64,000 nt of DNA from Campylobacter sp. MIT 97-5078 (lineage in GTDB: Bacteria; Campylobacterota; Campylobacteria; Campylobacterales; Campylobacteraceae): the NCBI RefSeq assembly GCF_006864455.1, contig NZ_QHLK01000007.1:25501-89500 (forward strand). Reading direction: 5' to 3'. Position numbers and translations under genes: made by a program. Every line of letters begins with the position of its first letter. Position 1 is the first letter of the stretch. The notes beneath the pieces were generated by a model, which was not told the DNA's origin, ran no database searches, and was given only the letters and a program-made list of their open reading frames with translations. Below, in pieces: positions 36,646 to 49,165 of the stretch.

Positions 36646-38051
36646 AAGATAAAAAGCCACCAATACCACACTCCAAACAAAGTCACCAAAACAATACCAA
36701 CAAGGGTAAGCAAGCTCCCAAATTTCATCATATCTAAAGTTTTAATCCCACCTTGAGCAAAAACTATAGCATTTGGCGGAGTTGAGATAGGGATCATAAA
36801 AGAAAAACTCGCACAAATCGTGATGATAAGCATAACAAGCATACGGTGCGTTTCATCTAAAAAGCTTGCTGTAGCGACATTGATGATAGGTAAGATGATA
36901 GCAATGAGTGCTGTGGTGGATAAAAAGCTCGTAGCAGCGATCGCACAACAACTTGCGATAAAAACAAAAAGCACAAAAGGCAAATCCTTAAAAAGCAAGA
37001 AAAACTTCTCAAATGCCCCGCTTAACTCAACTTGAGAAAAAGCCGTAGCGATACAAAAGCTTGCCCCAAACAAAAAGATAAGTTCATAAGGTATGGATTT
37101 TGAATCATTCCATGACAAAAAGCCTATTTTTGGCAAAAACATCATTAAGCCAAAGGCAAGTAAAACCACATTTTCATTTAAACCCAAACCATTGTAAAAT
37201 GGCTTTATAGGCGAGTTTATAAAAAGAGTGATAAGTAAAGCACACAAAAATACAAGCAAACGTTTTTGCTCTTTAGTGCTTTTAATCTGGGTAAAAGCTT
37301 CTAAATTCAAGTTCTTACCTTCAGTATTAAAAGAAAGAATTTTAATCATCGCAAAAAGCATAAGCAAAGTGATAGGAAGCATCATAAAGATCCAAGTTGT
37401 AAAGCTTAGACTTGGCATATGAATATTTTCTAAAAAGCCAAGATAGATCAAATTTGGCGGACTTGAAATAGGTGTTGTGATCCCACTAATACTTGCCGCA
37501 AAGGCTATGGTAAGCAAAAAACGCGTTCTTAAAAAAATATCATCACTAATTGACATAGCAACAGGCAAGAGTAAAAGGGCTACGGTTGAATTTGATAAAG
37601 CAGAGCCAAGCACTATGCTTGCAAAGCCAAGAGCACAAATTACACCTTTTGGAGTTTGAGGAAAACGGCTTAAAAAAGTCTTAGCGATCACCTTATGAAG
37701 CCCAGTTTTTTCAGTAGCTGTAGCGATCATAAAGCCGCCTAAAAACAAAAATATTATTGGATTAGCATAATTTGCGGTGGCTTGTTTTGTCTCTAAAATG
37801 CCAAAACTAGGAAAAAGTATAATAGGAAGCAAAGAAACAACACCCATAGGCAAAGCTTTGTTCGTCCATAAAGTAACCAAAAGTGCCATTATACCAAGTA
37901 AGATAGAAACTTTGATCGAAGCTTTGAGGTAAAAAAATGCTATCGCTGTAGCGATTAAAGCAAGAAATACTGCCAAAACTAAGCCTAAAAAAATTTTAAA
38001 AAAATGTTCATCTTTTAATTTTTGTTTGTTAAGCTGGACTTTTTGGCTCAC
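36642..38051 (-). CDS. DASS-family (SLC13) sodium:anion symporter
   Basis: 469 residues, about 11-12 membrane helices. The paired substrate and Na+ loops of this family are visible: ALSNSTVALLLLPVAMSIS in the first half and MIPISTPPNAIVFAQG in the second (SNT-like motifs), plus ITTPISSPPNLIYLG. It probably imports di- or tricarboxylates, or sulfate, with Na+. The substrate cannot be told. Single gene, converging on argF with a four-base overlap. Confidence 0.85.
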   Translation of the reverse strand: MSQKVQLNKQKLKDEHFFKIFLGLVLAVFLALIATAIAFFYLKASIKVSILLGIMALLVTLWTNKALPMGVVSLLPIILFPSFGILETKQATANYANPIIFLFLGGFMIATATEKTGLHKVIAKTFLSRFPQTPKGVICALGFASIVLGSALSNSTVALLLLPVAMSISDDIFLRTRFLLTIAFAASISGITTPISSPPNLIYLGFLENIHMPSLSFTTWIFMMLPITLLMLFAMIKILSFNTEGKNLNLEAFTQIKSTKEQKRLLVFLCALLITLFINSPIKPFYNGLGLNENVVLLAFGLMMFLPKIGFLSWNDSKSIPYELIFLFGASFCIATAFSQVELSGAFEKFFLLFKDLPFVLFVFIASCCAIAATSFLSTTALIAIILPIINVATASFLDETHRMLVMLIITICASFSFMIPISTPPNAIVFAQGGIKTLDMMKFGSLLTLVGIVLVTLFGVWYWWLFIF

Positions 38052-38280
38052 CTTTGCTCCAAGATCACTTTTTGAAAAAGATTATAACTTATCTTAGCTC
38101 AGTTTATGTAAAAAAAAAGCAAAATTTAAGAAAATAAGATTTCGCTTTGTAAATTTTATAAAGTTTTATTTATAAAACTATCCTTAAAAGTTCTTTCATT
38201 TTTTATTTTGCAACTCATTTTGCACTAAAGTTTTTAAAGCTTTTTCTCTTTTTGTTTTATCTTTCTAAGCCAAAAAGTGC

Positions 38281-38286
38281 TATAAT
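38281..38286 (+). promoter_or_regulatory. Extended -10 promoter of the hemN operon
   Basis: TGC TATAAT, 36-41 bp before the ATG at 38322. The 270-bp gap before it (38052-38321) is AT-rich with a run of nine A at 38110-38118 and no gene. Confidence 0.6.
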
Positions 38287-38321
38287 CTTAAAATGATAAA
38301 CGAACAAACAAGGAAAAATTG

Positions 38322-38804
38322 ATGAAAAGCCTAGAAAAACAAAGCAAAAGCCTTCAAAAAATAGATGAACTAAGCCAAAATTTAGGCATTAAAGCAGATG
38401 ATAAAACTATACTTGAACTAAAAAATACCCAAAATGAAAACGAAAAAATTTTAAGCTTAAAAAGCGGACATTGGCAAGCTCCTGAACCTTGGTTTGTTAT
38501 CGATGAGGAAGATAATTTGCATACTTTAATTTCAATCAATAGCCTTAAAAGTATGCTCGAAGGACTCAAAAAACTTCAAAAAGAAAATTTTGAACTTAGG
38601 CTTGAAAAGGCGATTTATCAGCAAATTCCCATTGATTTTAATGATGTTTGGATTGTGGCAATGGACGAGATCAAAAAACGAGCCAAAAATAACGCCACTC
38701 AGCTTAATATCGATCTTTTAAAGCTCATGGAAAATATTAAAAAAGAACACCCAAATCTTTTTGTCGATATGGAAAGTCTTGTGATGCAAGGTGAAACACA
38801 ATGA
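38322..38804 (+). CDS. Hypothetical cytoplasmic protein before hemN (Cj0993c-like)
   Basis: 160 residues, soluble. The N-terminus is a coiled-coil-prone helix ([19 protein letters not shown]), the middle has a [19 protein letters not shown] beta segment and the end is helical. No domain recognised. The ATG at 38322 (AAGGAAAAATTG in front) is preferred over the TTG three bases earlier. It overlaps hemN by four bases (ATGA), so the two are translationally coupled; the same order is found in C. jejuni. A role linked to HemN or its Fe-S/anaerobic partners is only a guess from position. Confidence 0.7.
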   Translation: MKSLEKQSKSLQKIDELSQNLGIKADDKTILELKNTQNENEKILSLKSGHWQAPEPWFVIDEEDNLHTLISINSLKSMLEGLKKLQKENFELRLEKAIYQQIPIDFNDVWIVAMDEIKKRAKNNATQLNIDLLKLMENIKKEHPNLFVDMESLVMQGETQ

Positions 38805-40153
38805 GAGATTATAAGGCTTTTGTAAAGTATTCAAAACCCGGACCTCGCTATACTTCTTATCCTACGGCTTTGGAATTTAATACTAAGTTTGCATATCAAG
38901 ATTATATACACATTCTTAAGGCTCAAACAAGGGATTTGTCCTTGTATTTTCACCTACCTTTTTGTAGGAGTGCGTGTTATTTTTGTGGCTGTAATGTCAT
39001 TTACACCGCCAAGGAAGAAAACAAAGAGCGGTATTTAAAGTATCTATTTACTGAACTTGAGCTTTTAAAAACACATATAAACACACAAAGAAAAGTCGTT
39101 CAAATGCACTTTGGTGGTGGCACACCGACTTTTTTTTCAGCCCAACAGCTTAATCGCTTAATTGTAAAGATTAAAAGTATATTTGTAAATTTTGATGATG
39201 AGGCTGAATTAAGCTGTGAGATTGATCCAAGGTTTTTAAACGAGGATCAAGCTGAAGTTTTAACGCAAAATGGCTTTAACAGGATCAGCTTTGGCGTGCA
39301 GGATTTTGATGAAAAAGTGCAAAAAGAAATTCATAGAATTCAGCCCTTTGAACTGACTTTAGAAGCTGTTAAAATGATGCGTAATAAGGACGTTAGGTCT
39401 GTGAATATGGACTTAATTTATGGCTTACCTTTTCAAAATTTGCAAAGCTTTAGTAAAACTCTTGAAAAAGCCTTGCTTATAAATCCGGATCGCTTTGCGA
39501 TTTTTAATTACGCTCATGTGCCTTGGCTTAAAAAAAATATGCGCAAATTTGATGAAACAACCCTACCAAGTCCAGATGTTAAGCTTGAAATTTTAGAATA
39601 CTGCGAAAAGTTTTTAACGAAAAATCATTATAAAATGATAGGCATGGATCATTTTGCAAAACCAGATGATGAACTTTTTAAAGCTCTAGAAAATGGCTCT
39701 TTGCATAGGAATTTTCAAGGCTATACTACTAAAGGTGGAGCGGATTTAATCGGTGTTGGGCTTACAAGCATAGGAGAAGGCATAAGTCATTACGCACAAA
39801 ATTATAAAGATATGCCAAGTTATGAAAAGGCTATTGATGAGGGTAAGCTTCCTTTTGAAAGAGGCGTGCTTTTAAATGATGATGATAAGATACGAAAGGC
39901 TGTGATTATGTCTTTGATGGCAAATTTTACTCTTGATATCAAAGGTATTGAGCGTGAATTTGGCATTGATTTTAAGACCTATTTTGCTAGGGATTTAGAA
40001 CTTTTAGATGAATACAAAGACTTTTTTAGCCTTGATGAGAATGCCTTAAAAGTGAGCGAAACAGGAGCTTTACTAATAAGAAATATCGCTATGTGTTTTG
40101 ATGCGTATTTGCAAAAATACCGCGATCAAAAAGTTTTTTCAAAAACGGTGTAA
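38801..40153 (+). CDS. hemN: Oxygen-independent coproporphyrinogen III oxidase HemN
   Basis: 450 residues, radical-SAM. The cluster cysteines are C55, C59, C62 ([10 protein letters not shown]), followed by [15 protein letters not shown] and [11 protein letters not shown], the HemN signature. The C-terminal trip-wire region is present ([17 protein letters not shown]). It decarboxylates coproporphyrinogen III without oxygen, suited to microaerobic life. Its stop overlaps the next start (TAATG). Confidence 0.95.
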   Translation: MRDYKAFVKYSKPGPRYTSYPTALEFNTKFAYQDYIHILKAQTRDLSLYFHLPFCRSACYFCGCNVIYTAKEENKERYLKYLFTELELLKTHINTQRKVVQMHFGGGTPTFFSAQQLNRLIVKIKSIFVNFDDEAELSCEIDPRFLNEDQAEVLTQNGFNRISFGVQDFDEKVQKEIHRIQPFELTLEAVKMMRNKDVRSVNMDLIYGLPFQNLQSFSKTLEKALLINPDRFAIFNYAHVPWLKKNMRKFDETTLPSPDVKLEILEYCEKFLTKNHYKMIGMDHFAKPDDELFKALENGSLHRNFQGYTTKGGADLIGVGLTSIGEGISHYAQNYKDMPSYEKAIDEGKLPFERGVLLNDDDKIRKAVIMSLMANFTLDIKGIEREFGIDFKTYFARDLELLDEYKDFFSLDENALKVSETGALLIRNIAMCFDAYLQKYRDQKVFSKTV

Positions 40154-41475
40154 TGATGCTTTTAAAAGATATAACAAATGCATGTGTAAAATGTGGCAAA
40201 TGTATCCCAACCTGCACCATTCATGAGATCAATGCTGATGAAACAACTAGTCCAAGGGGCTTTTTAGACTTAATCGCAGCGGTAAAAGAAGAAGAATTAG
40301 CACTTGATAAAAATATCAAAAAGATATTTGAAAGCTGTTTTTTATGCACAAATTGCGTGCAAGTATGTCCTAGTAGCTTACGGGTTGATAGTGCGATTGA
40401 GGCTATTCGTTTTGATTTGGCTCAAAAATACGGCATTGCGTGGTATAAAAAACTTGCTTTTTTCTTGCTTTCTAAACGCAAGATTATGGATATAGTGGCA
40501 AAATTTGGTTATGTTTTTCAAAGCTGTGCTTTTAAAATTCAAGGACAAAATAGCATTGCAAATACTGATAAAAAGGGTGATTTGCAAAAAAGTTTTGGTA
40601 TGAGAGCAAGATTTTCTTTTCCTATGGTGAAAAAAGGACGTTTGCTTATAAGTTTAAACAAGAAAAGCTTTTTAAACTCACAGCCTGAATTTATAGATAA
40701 TGGCGGAGCAAAAAACATAGGCTTTTTTGTGGGTTGCTTGGCAAATTATGCTTATATAAGCACGGCTGAAGCAGTTTTAATCATTGCTAAAGAGCTTAAG
40801 ATCAATGTGGATTTAATGAAAGATCAAGTATGCTGTGGAGCACCTCAGTATTTTACGGGCGATTTTAAAAGGGTTGAGGTTTTAGCTAAAAAAAATATAG
40901 AATATTTTGAAAAAAAACTTGAAACTCTTGAAGCTATCATTGTGCCAGAAGCAACTTGTTCGGCAATGTTAAATGTGGATTATGAGCATTTTTTTGAGTT
41001 GCAAAATCAACCTGATTGGGCTAAAAGAGCAAAACAAGTTGCAAGCAAGATCACTTTGGCAACAAAATATTTTTATGAGCAACATGAGTTTTTAAGCTTG
41101 CTTGAAAAAAAGGGCAAACAAGACTTGCTTATCGCTTATCATGATCCTTGTCATGCAAAGAAAATGCAAGGCGTTTTTAAAGAGCCAAGAGCTTTGCTAA
41201 GGGCAAATTTTAAACTCATAGAGCTTTCACAAAAAGATACTTGCTGTGGTTTTGGTGGGGTAAGTATGCAAACTGAATATTATGATAAGGCTTTGCAAGT
41301 TGGACTTAAAAAGGCTGAGGATATCAAAGCCAGCAAAGCTCAAATCATCAGTGCAGAATGTTCAGCCTGTAGAATGCAAATTTCAAATGCCCTTACTCAA
41401 GCTCAAAGTGGTGTTTTATTTAAAAATCCACTCGAACTTATCGCTTCAGTGCTTACAAGCCAAGAGCGAGCTTAA
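40153..41475 (+). CDS. CCG-domain iron-sulfur oxidoreductase (GlcF/GlpC-like)
   Basis: 440 residues. Two 4Fe-4S ferredoxin motifs at the N-terminus (CVKCGKCIPTC and CFLCTNCVQVCP) and two CCG cysteine-rich domains (DQVCCGAPQYFTG; DTCCGFGGVSM) that hold a further cluster and contact a quinone partner. Close to the GlcF/GlpC and LutA-type subunits that pass electrons from a flavin oxidase (glycolate, lactate or glycerol-3-phosphate). No flavin subunit lies beside it here. ATG at 40153 overlaps the hemN stop. The 3' end overlaps pit on the other strand by 23 bases. Confidence 0.85.
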   Translation: MMLLKDITNACVKCGKCIPTCTIHEINADETTSPRGFLDLIAAVKEEELALDKNIKKIFESCFLCTNCVQVCPSSLRVDSAIEAIRFDLAQKYGIAWYKKLAFFLLSKRKIMDIVAKFGYVFQSCAFKIQGQNSIANTDKKGDLQKSFGMRARFSFPMVKKGRLLISLNKKSFLNSQPEFIDNGGAKNIGFFVGCLANYAYISTAEAVLIIAKELKINVDLMKDQVCCGAPQYFTGDFKRVEVLAKKNIEYFEKKLETLEAIIVPEATCSAMLNVDYEHFFELQNQPDWAKRAKQVASKITLATKYFYEQHEFLSLLEKKGKQDLLIAYHDPCHAKKMQGVFKEPRALLRANFKLIELSQKDTCCGFGGVSMQTEYYDKALQVGLKKAEDIKASKAQIISAECSACRMQISNALTQAQSGVLFKNPLELIASVLTSQERA

Positions 41476-42982
41476 AGCCAAAGAAAAATATAGCCCCTAA
41501 AATCCCAGCAACTGGTAAAGTAATAATCCAAGCCAAGCCTATAGGTTTCATTATCGTCCAATTTGCGTTTTTATTATACAAACCTATACCTAAAATCGCT
41601 CCTATGAGTATGTGTGTAGAGCTTACCGGTATGCCAAATTGTGTCGCAAGCAAGATTACTATACTTGCACCAAGTTCTGCGCTAAAGCCTGTTGCAGGCT
41701 TAATTTGTGCGAGTTTTGAGCCAACCGTTGTAATCACTTCTTTTCCCAAGAACCAAAGCCCTATCACAAGAGCAATACCAAACATCAAAAGCACAGCAAA
41801 AGGCACAGGGGAGTTTGGATTAATCACACCGTTTTTAAACACATCTAAAATCGCCGCAAAAGGTCCTAAAGCATTTGCAATATCATTTGCACCATGTGAA
41901 AATGCAAAGCTTGAAGCAGTGAAAATTTGAAACCAAGAAAAAATACGATCTATAGTTTTATTCAGTTCTGTTTTCTTAACTATCCTAACCACCGCAAAAG
42001 TAAGTATATAAGCGATGATACCGATGATACACACAATCCAAACATTTTGTATAGCATTAAGTGTGCTTACTTTATCAAGTCCTTTAAACAAAAACATAGA
42101 AGCGATAATCATCGCCGCAACGCAACCAACCATAGGGATATGCGTTTTAGCTTCTGCAAAAATATCCATATTTTTTTCTTGTTCTTTATACTCTTTCATT
42201 TTGTTTTTATAAAAACTTTTTGTTTTTTCATCTTCATCATCTAAAACAATAGCACTTAGTTCTTTAATCTGTTCGCTTTGAGGCATTTGTTTAAGATTTG
42301 AGAAAAATTCTTCTTTGAAATTTTTCTTTTCTTTTTTAATGATTTTAAGGTTTTCGCCAAGCTTTTGTGAAGGGCTTAAAATTTTGCGGTGAATATAAAA
42401 AAAGATCATATAAGAAACCAAGCCACCCAAAAGTGGAGAAATTACCCAGCTTAAAGCTATCCTGCCAATCTCAAGCCAATTGACCATAGATAAAGTTTGT
42501 GCCCCACTAAAATAAAACGCTCCCATAGCCACGCTTGCACCAACTATACCACCTATAATACTATGAGTAGTAGAAACAGGCAAGCCTTTTTTTGTCGCTA
42601 CAAAGATCCATAAGCCAGAGCTTAAAAGAGAAGAAAGCATAATAATGACAAAGAGCATAGGATTTAAATCACTTGGAAAAACAACTATACCGCTTCGTAT
42701 AGTTTTAGTGACTTCACCTCCAGCAAATACTGCCCCACTAAGCTCAAACACAGCCGCGATGATTAAGGCTTGCTTGATCGTGATCGTTTTAGCTCCAACA
42801 CTTGTTCCAAAGGAATTTGCAACATCGTTACCACCTATGTTAAATGCCATAAAAATGCCAAAAACACTCGCTAAAATAAATAAGATCAAATAGTAATTTG
42901 GGATATAATTATATCCCCATATCCAAAAGCAAATCACGCTAATAACAAAGATAAATAAAGCTACAGCATTATCTCTTAACAC
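41453..42982 (-). CDS. Low-affinity inorganic phosphate transporter (Pit family)
   Basis: 509 residues, about 10-12 membrane helices in two inverted halves with a large charged cytoplasmic loop (about 205-285). Both Pit signatures are present: FMAFNIGGNDVANSFGTSVG in the first half and AFSHGANDIANALGPFAA in the second, plus STTHSIIGGIVGA and SSTHILIGAILGI. It imports phosphate as a metal-phosphate complex with a proton. The start is GTG with AAAGG about 9 nt in front. Single gene. Confidence 0.92.
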   Translation of the reverse strand: MLRDNAVALFIFVISVICFWIWGYNYIPNYYLILFILASVFGIFMAFNIGGNDVANSFGTSVGAKTITIKQALIIAAVFELSGAVFAGGEVTKTIRSGIVVFPSDLNPMLFVIIMLSSLLSSGLWIFVATKKGLPVSTTHSIIGGIVGASVAMGAFYFSGAQTLSMVNWLEIGRIALSWVISPLLGGLVSYMIFFYIHRKILSPSQKLGENLKIIKKEKKNFKEEFFSNLKQMPQSEQIKELSAIVLDDEDEKTKSFYKNKMKEYKEQEKNMDIFAEAKTHIPMVGCVAAMIIASMFLFKGLDKVSTLNAIQNVWIVCIIGIIAYILTFAVVRIVKKTELNKTIDRIFSWFQIFTASSFAFSHGANDIANALGPFAAILDVFKNGVINPNSPVPFAVLLMFGIALVIGLWFLGKEVITTVGSKLAQIKPATGFSAELGASIVILLATQFGIPVSSTHILIGAILGIGLYNKNANWTIMKPIGLAWIITLPVAGILGAIFFFGFKLALGL

Positions 42983-43072
42983 GAAAAAACCTTTTTTAAT
43001 GATTTTTAAATCATCATTATAGCTTGATTTCGCTTTTTTTGCTTTTAAAAATAAAAAATTACTTGAAAGTGT

Positions 43073-45027
<1,955 letters not shown>

Positions 45028-45096
45028 TTATCCTTTGAATTTGACTTAAAATAAATATTATGTATCATAGAATTTGAAAGCTTAATTTTGCTTTTA

Positions 45097-45756
45097 TTAA
45101 AGCTTTGAAGCTTCTTTTAAAAAACGCTTTAAAGCTCTTTTTTCTTTTACCTTTATATCATAATAAATTAGCCTTAAATATGCCTTAATATCAGCTTCAT
45201 TAATACCCCTACTTTGAGCATAATGCTTCAGTATATAGTTTGGAATTTTAGTCTTTTCTTTGTCAAATTTACTTAAAATTTTTGCAAATAAAGCCTTTTT
45301 TTTAAGACAAGAAAAACGTGCAAATACAAAGGGTAAATTTGTCTTTTTATGCCAGCACTCGCATAAATCAACATAAGCATTTGGCTCTTTTAAATAAAGA
45401 TTTAAAGCCTTATCGCCTATGATTACCCTGCCCTTTTGTTTTAAAACGCGAGCTAGGACATTTGAAGTTGCTGAAGCTGTGTCGTTTGCTTGTTTTGTGT
45501 TTTTTTCAACAAGGACAGATTTGACTTTTTTATTTGCACAAATTCCAAAGTCTAAATTCTGATATTTTTTACGTGCACTTTCTATGCTTGAAATTACAGC
45601 TGCATCTATGCGTGCAAAAAACAAGTCGATATTAAGCTTACTTGGCACACCTTTTTTATACTCCATAGCCTTTTTAAAGCCATTTGGAAGGGGATATTTT
45701 TTAAGATAGATATGCAAGGGTAGTAAATTAATATAATCAATCTTGCCAAATATCAT
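45097..45756 (-). CDS. mqnA: Chorismate dehydratase MqnA (futalosine menaquinone pathway)
   Basis: 219 residues, binding-protein-like fold of the MqnA/MqnD family. It removes water from chorismate to give 3-enolpyruvyl-benzoate. The N-terminus FGKIDYINLLPLHIYLKK and RIDAAVISSIESARK fit MqnA; VIIGDKALNLYL is in the substrate cleft. The family is usually about 230-280 residues, so this is a compact form. It overlaps gltX by four bases (ATGA). Works in one pathway with mqnD at 22-23 kb. Confidence 0.86.
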   Translation of the reverse strand: MIFGKIDYINLLPLHIYLKKYPLPNGFKKAMEYKKGVPSKLNIDLFFARIDAAVISSIESARKKYQNLDFGICANKKVKSVLVEKNTKQANDTASATSNVLARVLKQKGRVIIGDKALNLYLKEPNAYVDLCECWHKKTNLPFVFARFSCLKKKALFAKILSKFDKEKTKIPNYILKHYAQSRGINEADIKAYLRLIYYDIKVKEKRALKRFLKEASKL

Positions 45757-47156
45757 TTCTTTATCGCCTTTAAAAAGGCATTTACTCTTGCCTCAAGCTC
45801 ATCTAAGCCTATAAATTCAAGCACTTCAAATATGCTAGGGCTAACTGAACTCCCAGTAATGGCTATGCGTAGGGCTTGAGCTAAATCTTTAAGCTTAGCA
45901 TTTTTGCTTTCTAAAAAACTATTTGTAAAGCTTTCAAATTCATTTGCTTTCATCGTATGAGCGGTTTTTTCAGCTTTTAAAGAGTTTAAAAACTGCTCTA
46001 AAAGCTCTAAACTTGCTTCGCTAATAAATTTTGCCACTGCTTTTTCATCATACGTTTGAGGAATATTAATAATACTTTTTGCAGAGTCGATAAGCTCTAG
46101 CAAGGTTTTTGCCCTTTCTCTTAAAAGATCAAGCAAAAACTCTCCTTTATTAATGCTAGAAAAATCAAAGCCAAGCTCTTTTATATGCTCATTTAACTCC
46201 TTAAAAACTAAGGTTTTAATATAATGAGCATTAAGCCATTCAAGCTTTTTAAAGCTATAAGTTGAAGCACTTTTACTGATATGGCTTGGATCAAATATCT
46301 TTTTAAGCTCCTCTAAAGAAAAAATTTCATCATCACCATGACTCCAGCCCAAACGCACTAAAAAATTTAAAAGTGCTTCAGGTAAAAAACCTAAAGTTTT
46401 ATACTCCATCACATCAGTTGCACCGTGTCTTTTTGAAAGTTTTTTGCCATCTTCGCCGTGTATCATAGCTAAATGATAAAATTTTGGGATTGTAAAGCCT
46501 AAAGCCTCATAAAGCACGATTTGCTTAGGTGTGTTTGAAAGATGATCATCACCTCGTATCACATCACTAACGCCCATTAAAGCATCATCAATCACAACAG
46601 TAAAATTATAAGTTGGACTTAAATCACTTCTTGCGATGATAAAATCATCTATGATATCCTTTGCTTCAAAGCTTATATCGCCTTTTACTCCATCGATAAA
46701 AGAAATAGTTCCTGTTTGAGGTGCTTTAATCCTCACAACAGGTGCAATTCCAGCTGGTGGCGTGCCTGTAAAGTCTCTATAACTCCCATCATATCGTGGT
46801 CGTTCTTTTCTAGCTTCTTGCTGCGTTCTTAGTGCGTCAAGCTCTTCTTTACTCATATAACAATAATACGCCTTATCCTCATCAAGTAGCTTTTGAATAT
46901 AGCTTTTATATATATCAAAACGTTTGGATTGATACTCCACAGCCCCATCATAATCAAGCTTGCACCATTTAAATGCTTCTATTATAGCCTGAGTTGCCTC
47001 CTCACTATTGCGTTTTAAGTCTGTATCTTCTATACGCAACAAAAACTTACCCCCATTTTTTCGTGCATAAAGATAATTAAAAAGTGCTGTTCTTAGACCC
47101 CCGATATGCAAGTATCCTGTGGGGCTTGGAGCAAAACGAGTTGTTAAATTTTGCAT
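45753..47156 (-). CDS. gltX: Glutamyl-tRNA synthetase
   Basis: 467 residues, class I synthetase. The HIGH motif is in SPTGYLHIGGLR and the KMSKS motif is KLSKRHG. FLLRIEDTDLKRNS binds glutamate. The C-terminal anticodon domain is helical. The context (mqnA behind, SurA-like gene in front) is that of GltX2 of C. jejuni, which carries two GltX enzymes with divided tRNA specificity; whether this one charges tRNA-Glu or tRNA-Gln cannot be read here. Confidence 0.95.
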   Translation of the reverse strand: MQNLTTRFAPSPTGYLHIGGLRTALFNYLYARKNGGKFLLRIEDTDLKRNSEEATQAIIEAFKWCKLDYDGAVEYQSKRFDIYKSYIQKLLDEDKAYYCYMSKEELDALRTQQEARKERPRYDGSYRDFTGTPPAGIAPVVRIKAPQTGTISFIDGVKGDISFEAKDIIDDFIIARSDLSPTYNFTVVIDDALMGVSDVIRGDDHLSNTPKQIVLYEALGFTIPKFYHLAMIHGEDGKKLSKRHGATDVMEYKTLGFLPEALLNFLVRLGWSHGDDEIFSLEELKKIFDPSHISKSASTYSFKKLEWLNAHYIKTLVFKELNEHIKELGFDFSSINKGEFLLDLLRERAKTLLELIDSAKSIINIPQTYDEKAVAKFISEASLELLEQFLNSLKAEKTAHTMKANEFESFTNSFLESKNAKLKDLAQALRIAITGSSVSPSIFEVLEFIGLDELEARVNAFLKAIKK

Positions 47157-47184
47157 TTTTTGCCCTTTGGTAAAAATTTATTGA

Positions 47185-47190
47185 TATAAT
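47185..47190 (+). promoter_or_regulatory. Extended -10 promoter of the SurA-like gene
   Basis: TGA TATAAT, 31-36 bp before the ATG at 47221. Confidence 0.55.
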
Positions 47191-47220
47191 GCAATATTTA
47201 TACTTAAATAAAGGTTTGAT

Positions 47221-48042
47221 ATGAAAAAAATTTGCTTTTTTTTATGCTTTTTACTCTCTTTAAATCACGCACAAGAAATCAATTCTATTGCCATCATCGT
47301 TAATAAAGAGCCTATCACTTCCTTTGAAATTAACGAAGCGGTGAATAAACTTAAAGTGCCAAGAAATCAAGCTATATCTATGCTCATAAACGATCGTTTA
47401 GAAGAGAGCGAAGCTAAAAGAATGGGAATTTTTATCAATGAATTTGAATTTGAAAATGAGTTAAACAAAATGCTTACTCAAAGTGGGGGCAGTATGGAAA
47501 GCCTGCAAGCGAGTTTAAGATCAAGTGGTGAAAGCTTAGAGGATTTTAAAGAAGATTTTAAAAAGCAAATGCAAAGAAAAAAGCTTTACGAAGCAGTAGC
47601 AAGCGGAGCAAAAATCGACAATAGTGAAGATGTGATGAGATCGTATTTTGAAACACATTCAAATGAGTTTGTGCTTTATGCAAGTATCGATGTCAATATT
47701 TTTAGCTCTTATGAAGCAAGGGATTTAGAAAATTTACAAAAAGGTGGTAAAAAAGCTTCTGGCGTGAAAGAACATAGAGAAAATTTAAATACAAGCAATG
47801 CTGATCCACGCTTACTCGCCTTTCTTTCAAGACTAAATATCAACGAATTTTCGCCTATACTACAAAATAGCGGTGAGCTAAGTATTTACCAAGTCAAAGC
47901 TAAACATCAGCCTCAAACGCTGCCTTTTGAGCAGATTAAAGAAGAGGTAGCAAATGTCTATATCAACGAGCAAAGACAAAATTTTATTAAGGATTTTTTT
48001 GATAAAGCAAGGGCAAAAGCGACGATTCAATACCTTCACTAA
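47221..48042 (+). CDS. Periplasmic SurA-like chaperone (Cj1289-like)
   Basis: 273 residues with a signal peptide (cut near NHA-QE, residue 18). A SurA N-domain fold: IAIIVNKEPITSFEINEAVNKL, then AISMLINDRLEESEAKRMGI, a helical lobe, and a parvulin-like part (ASIDVNIFSSYEARDLEN, then LQNSGELSIYQVKAKHQP) that is reduced and lacks clear PPIase catalytic residues. In C. jejuni the homologue Cj1289 folds like SurA and assists outer-membrane protein assembly. Single gene with its own promoter, facing serC. Confidence 0.86.
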   Translation: MKKICFFLCFLLSLNHAQEINSIAIIVNKEPITSFEINEAVNKLKVPRNQAISMLINDRLEESEAKRMGIFINEFEFENELNKMLTQSGGSMESLQASLRSSGESLEDFKEDFKKQMQRKKLYEAVASGAKIDNSEDVMRSYFETHSNEFVLYASIDVNIFSSYEARDLENLQKGGKKASGVKEHRENLNTSNADPRLLAFLSRLNINEFSPILQNSGELSIYQVKAKHQPQTLPFEQIKEEVANVYINEQRQNFIKDFFDKARAKATIQYLH

Positions 48043-48059
48043 AGCCCATTTTTAAACTC

Positions 48060-49136
48060 TTAACCAAATTTACCTTGAAAATACTTCATAAATTCACACA
48101 AGGTTTTAACCTGCTCTAAAGTGATGGCATTATAAATACTCGCACGAATTCCACCCAAAAGTCTGTGTCCTTTAAGCCCTAACATATCTTGCTTTTGGGC
48201 TTCTTCTATAAAAATTGGTTCAAGCTTAGCATTCGTAGCTACATTAAAACTCACATTCATCAAAGAGCGATCTTCAGCCTTTGCATGCCCTTTATAAAAG
48301 CCCTTGCTTTCATCGATAGTGCTATATAAGAGTTTAGCTTTAGCTTGATTGTTTGCATGCACCTTATCAAGTCCGCCTTGCTCTAAAAGCCACTTCATTT
48401 CTAAAGCAAACATATAAATCGCAAAGGTTGGTGGTGTGTTAAATAAAGAGTTATTTTCGCTATGAATGCTGTATTTGAGCATACTTGGTATGTTTTTTTG
48501 CTTACTTCTTTCAAGCATATCTTTGCGGATAATCACACAAGCAAGTCCTGAAATTCCAGCATTTTTTTGCACGCCCCCATAAAACACGCCTATATTGCTA
48601 AAATCAACCTTTCTTGAGAAAAAATCACTTGAAGCATCGACGATTAAAGGGCATTTGCTCTTTGGATAGCTTTTATACTGCGTTCCATAGATAGTGTTAT
48701 TTGAGCAAATATAACCATAATCGGCATTTGGTGAAAACTCAAATTCTGGAATATAAGAAAAACTTTGATCTTCACTACTTGCGATGACTTTGTGGTTGAT
48801 GCCTAAAATCGTTGCCTCTTTAATGGCTTTTTTTGTCCAAATGCCTGTATTAACATATTCGCATATCCCATTTAAAGCTAAATTCATAGGAATCATCGCA
48901 AATTGAAGGCTTGCTCCACCTTGCAAAAACAACACTTCATATTCATCATCTATGTCGTAAAGTTTTTTTGCATTATTCATCGCTTCAAAATGCAATTCTT
49001 CAAAAACTTTGGTTCTATGGCTGATCTCCATAATAGAAAAGCCTTTATTTTCATAGTCTAAAAGCTCTTCTTGAGCTTGCTTTAAGATATTTAAGGGCAG
49101 GGTTGATGGACCTGCACTAAAATTGATTTTTCTCAT
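48060..49136 (-). CDS. serC: Phosphoserine aminotransferase SerC
   Basis: 358 residues, PLP enzyme of serine (and sometimes B6) synthesis. N-terminus [27 protein letters not shown], the cofactor region [18 protein letters not shown], the PLP lysine in [12 protein letters not shown] and the C-terminal [11 protein letters not shown]. The frame is open 17 codons upstream, but the ATG at 49136 has AAGGAG at the right distance and the standard N-terminus. It lies 29 bp after the Ppx/GppA gene on the same strand. Confidence 0.95.
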   Translation of the reverse strand: MRKINFSAGPSTLPLNILKQAQEELLDYENKGFSIMEISHRTKVFEELHFEAMNNAKKLYDIDDEYEVLFLQGGASLQFAMIPMNLALNGICEYVNTGIWTKKAIKEATILGINHKVIASSEDQSFSYIPEFEFSPNADYGYICSNNTIYGTQYKSYPKSKCPLIVDASSDFFSRKVDFSNIGVFYGGVQKNAGISGLACVIIRKDMLERSKQKNIPSMLKYSIHSENNSLFNTPPTFAIYMFALEMKWLLEQGGLDKVHANNQAKAKLLYSTIDESKGFYKGHAKAEDRSLMNVSFNVATNAKLEPIFIEEAQKQDMLGLKGHRLLGGIRASIYNAITLEQVKTLCEFMKYFQGKFG

Positions 49137-49165
49137 TTTTTCTCCTTTGCAAAACGAAATTATAG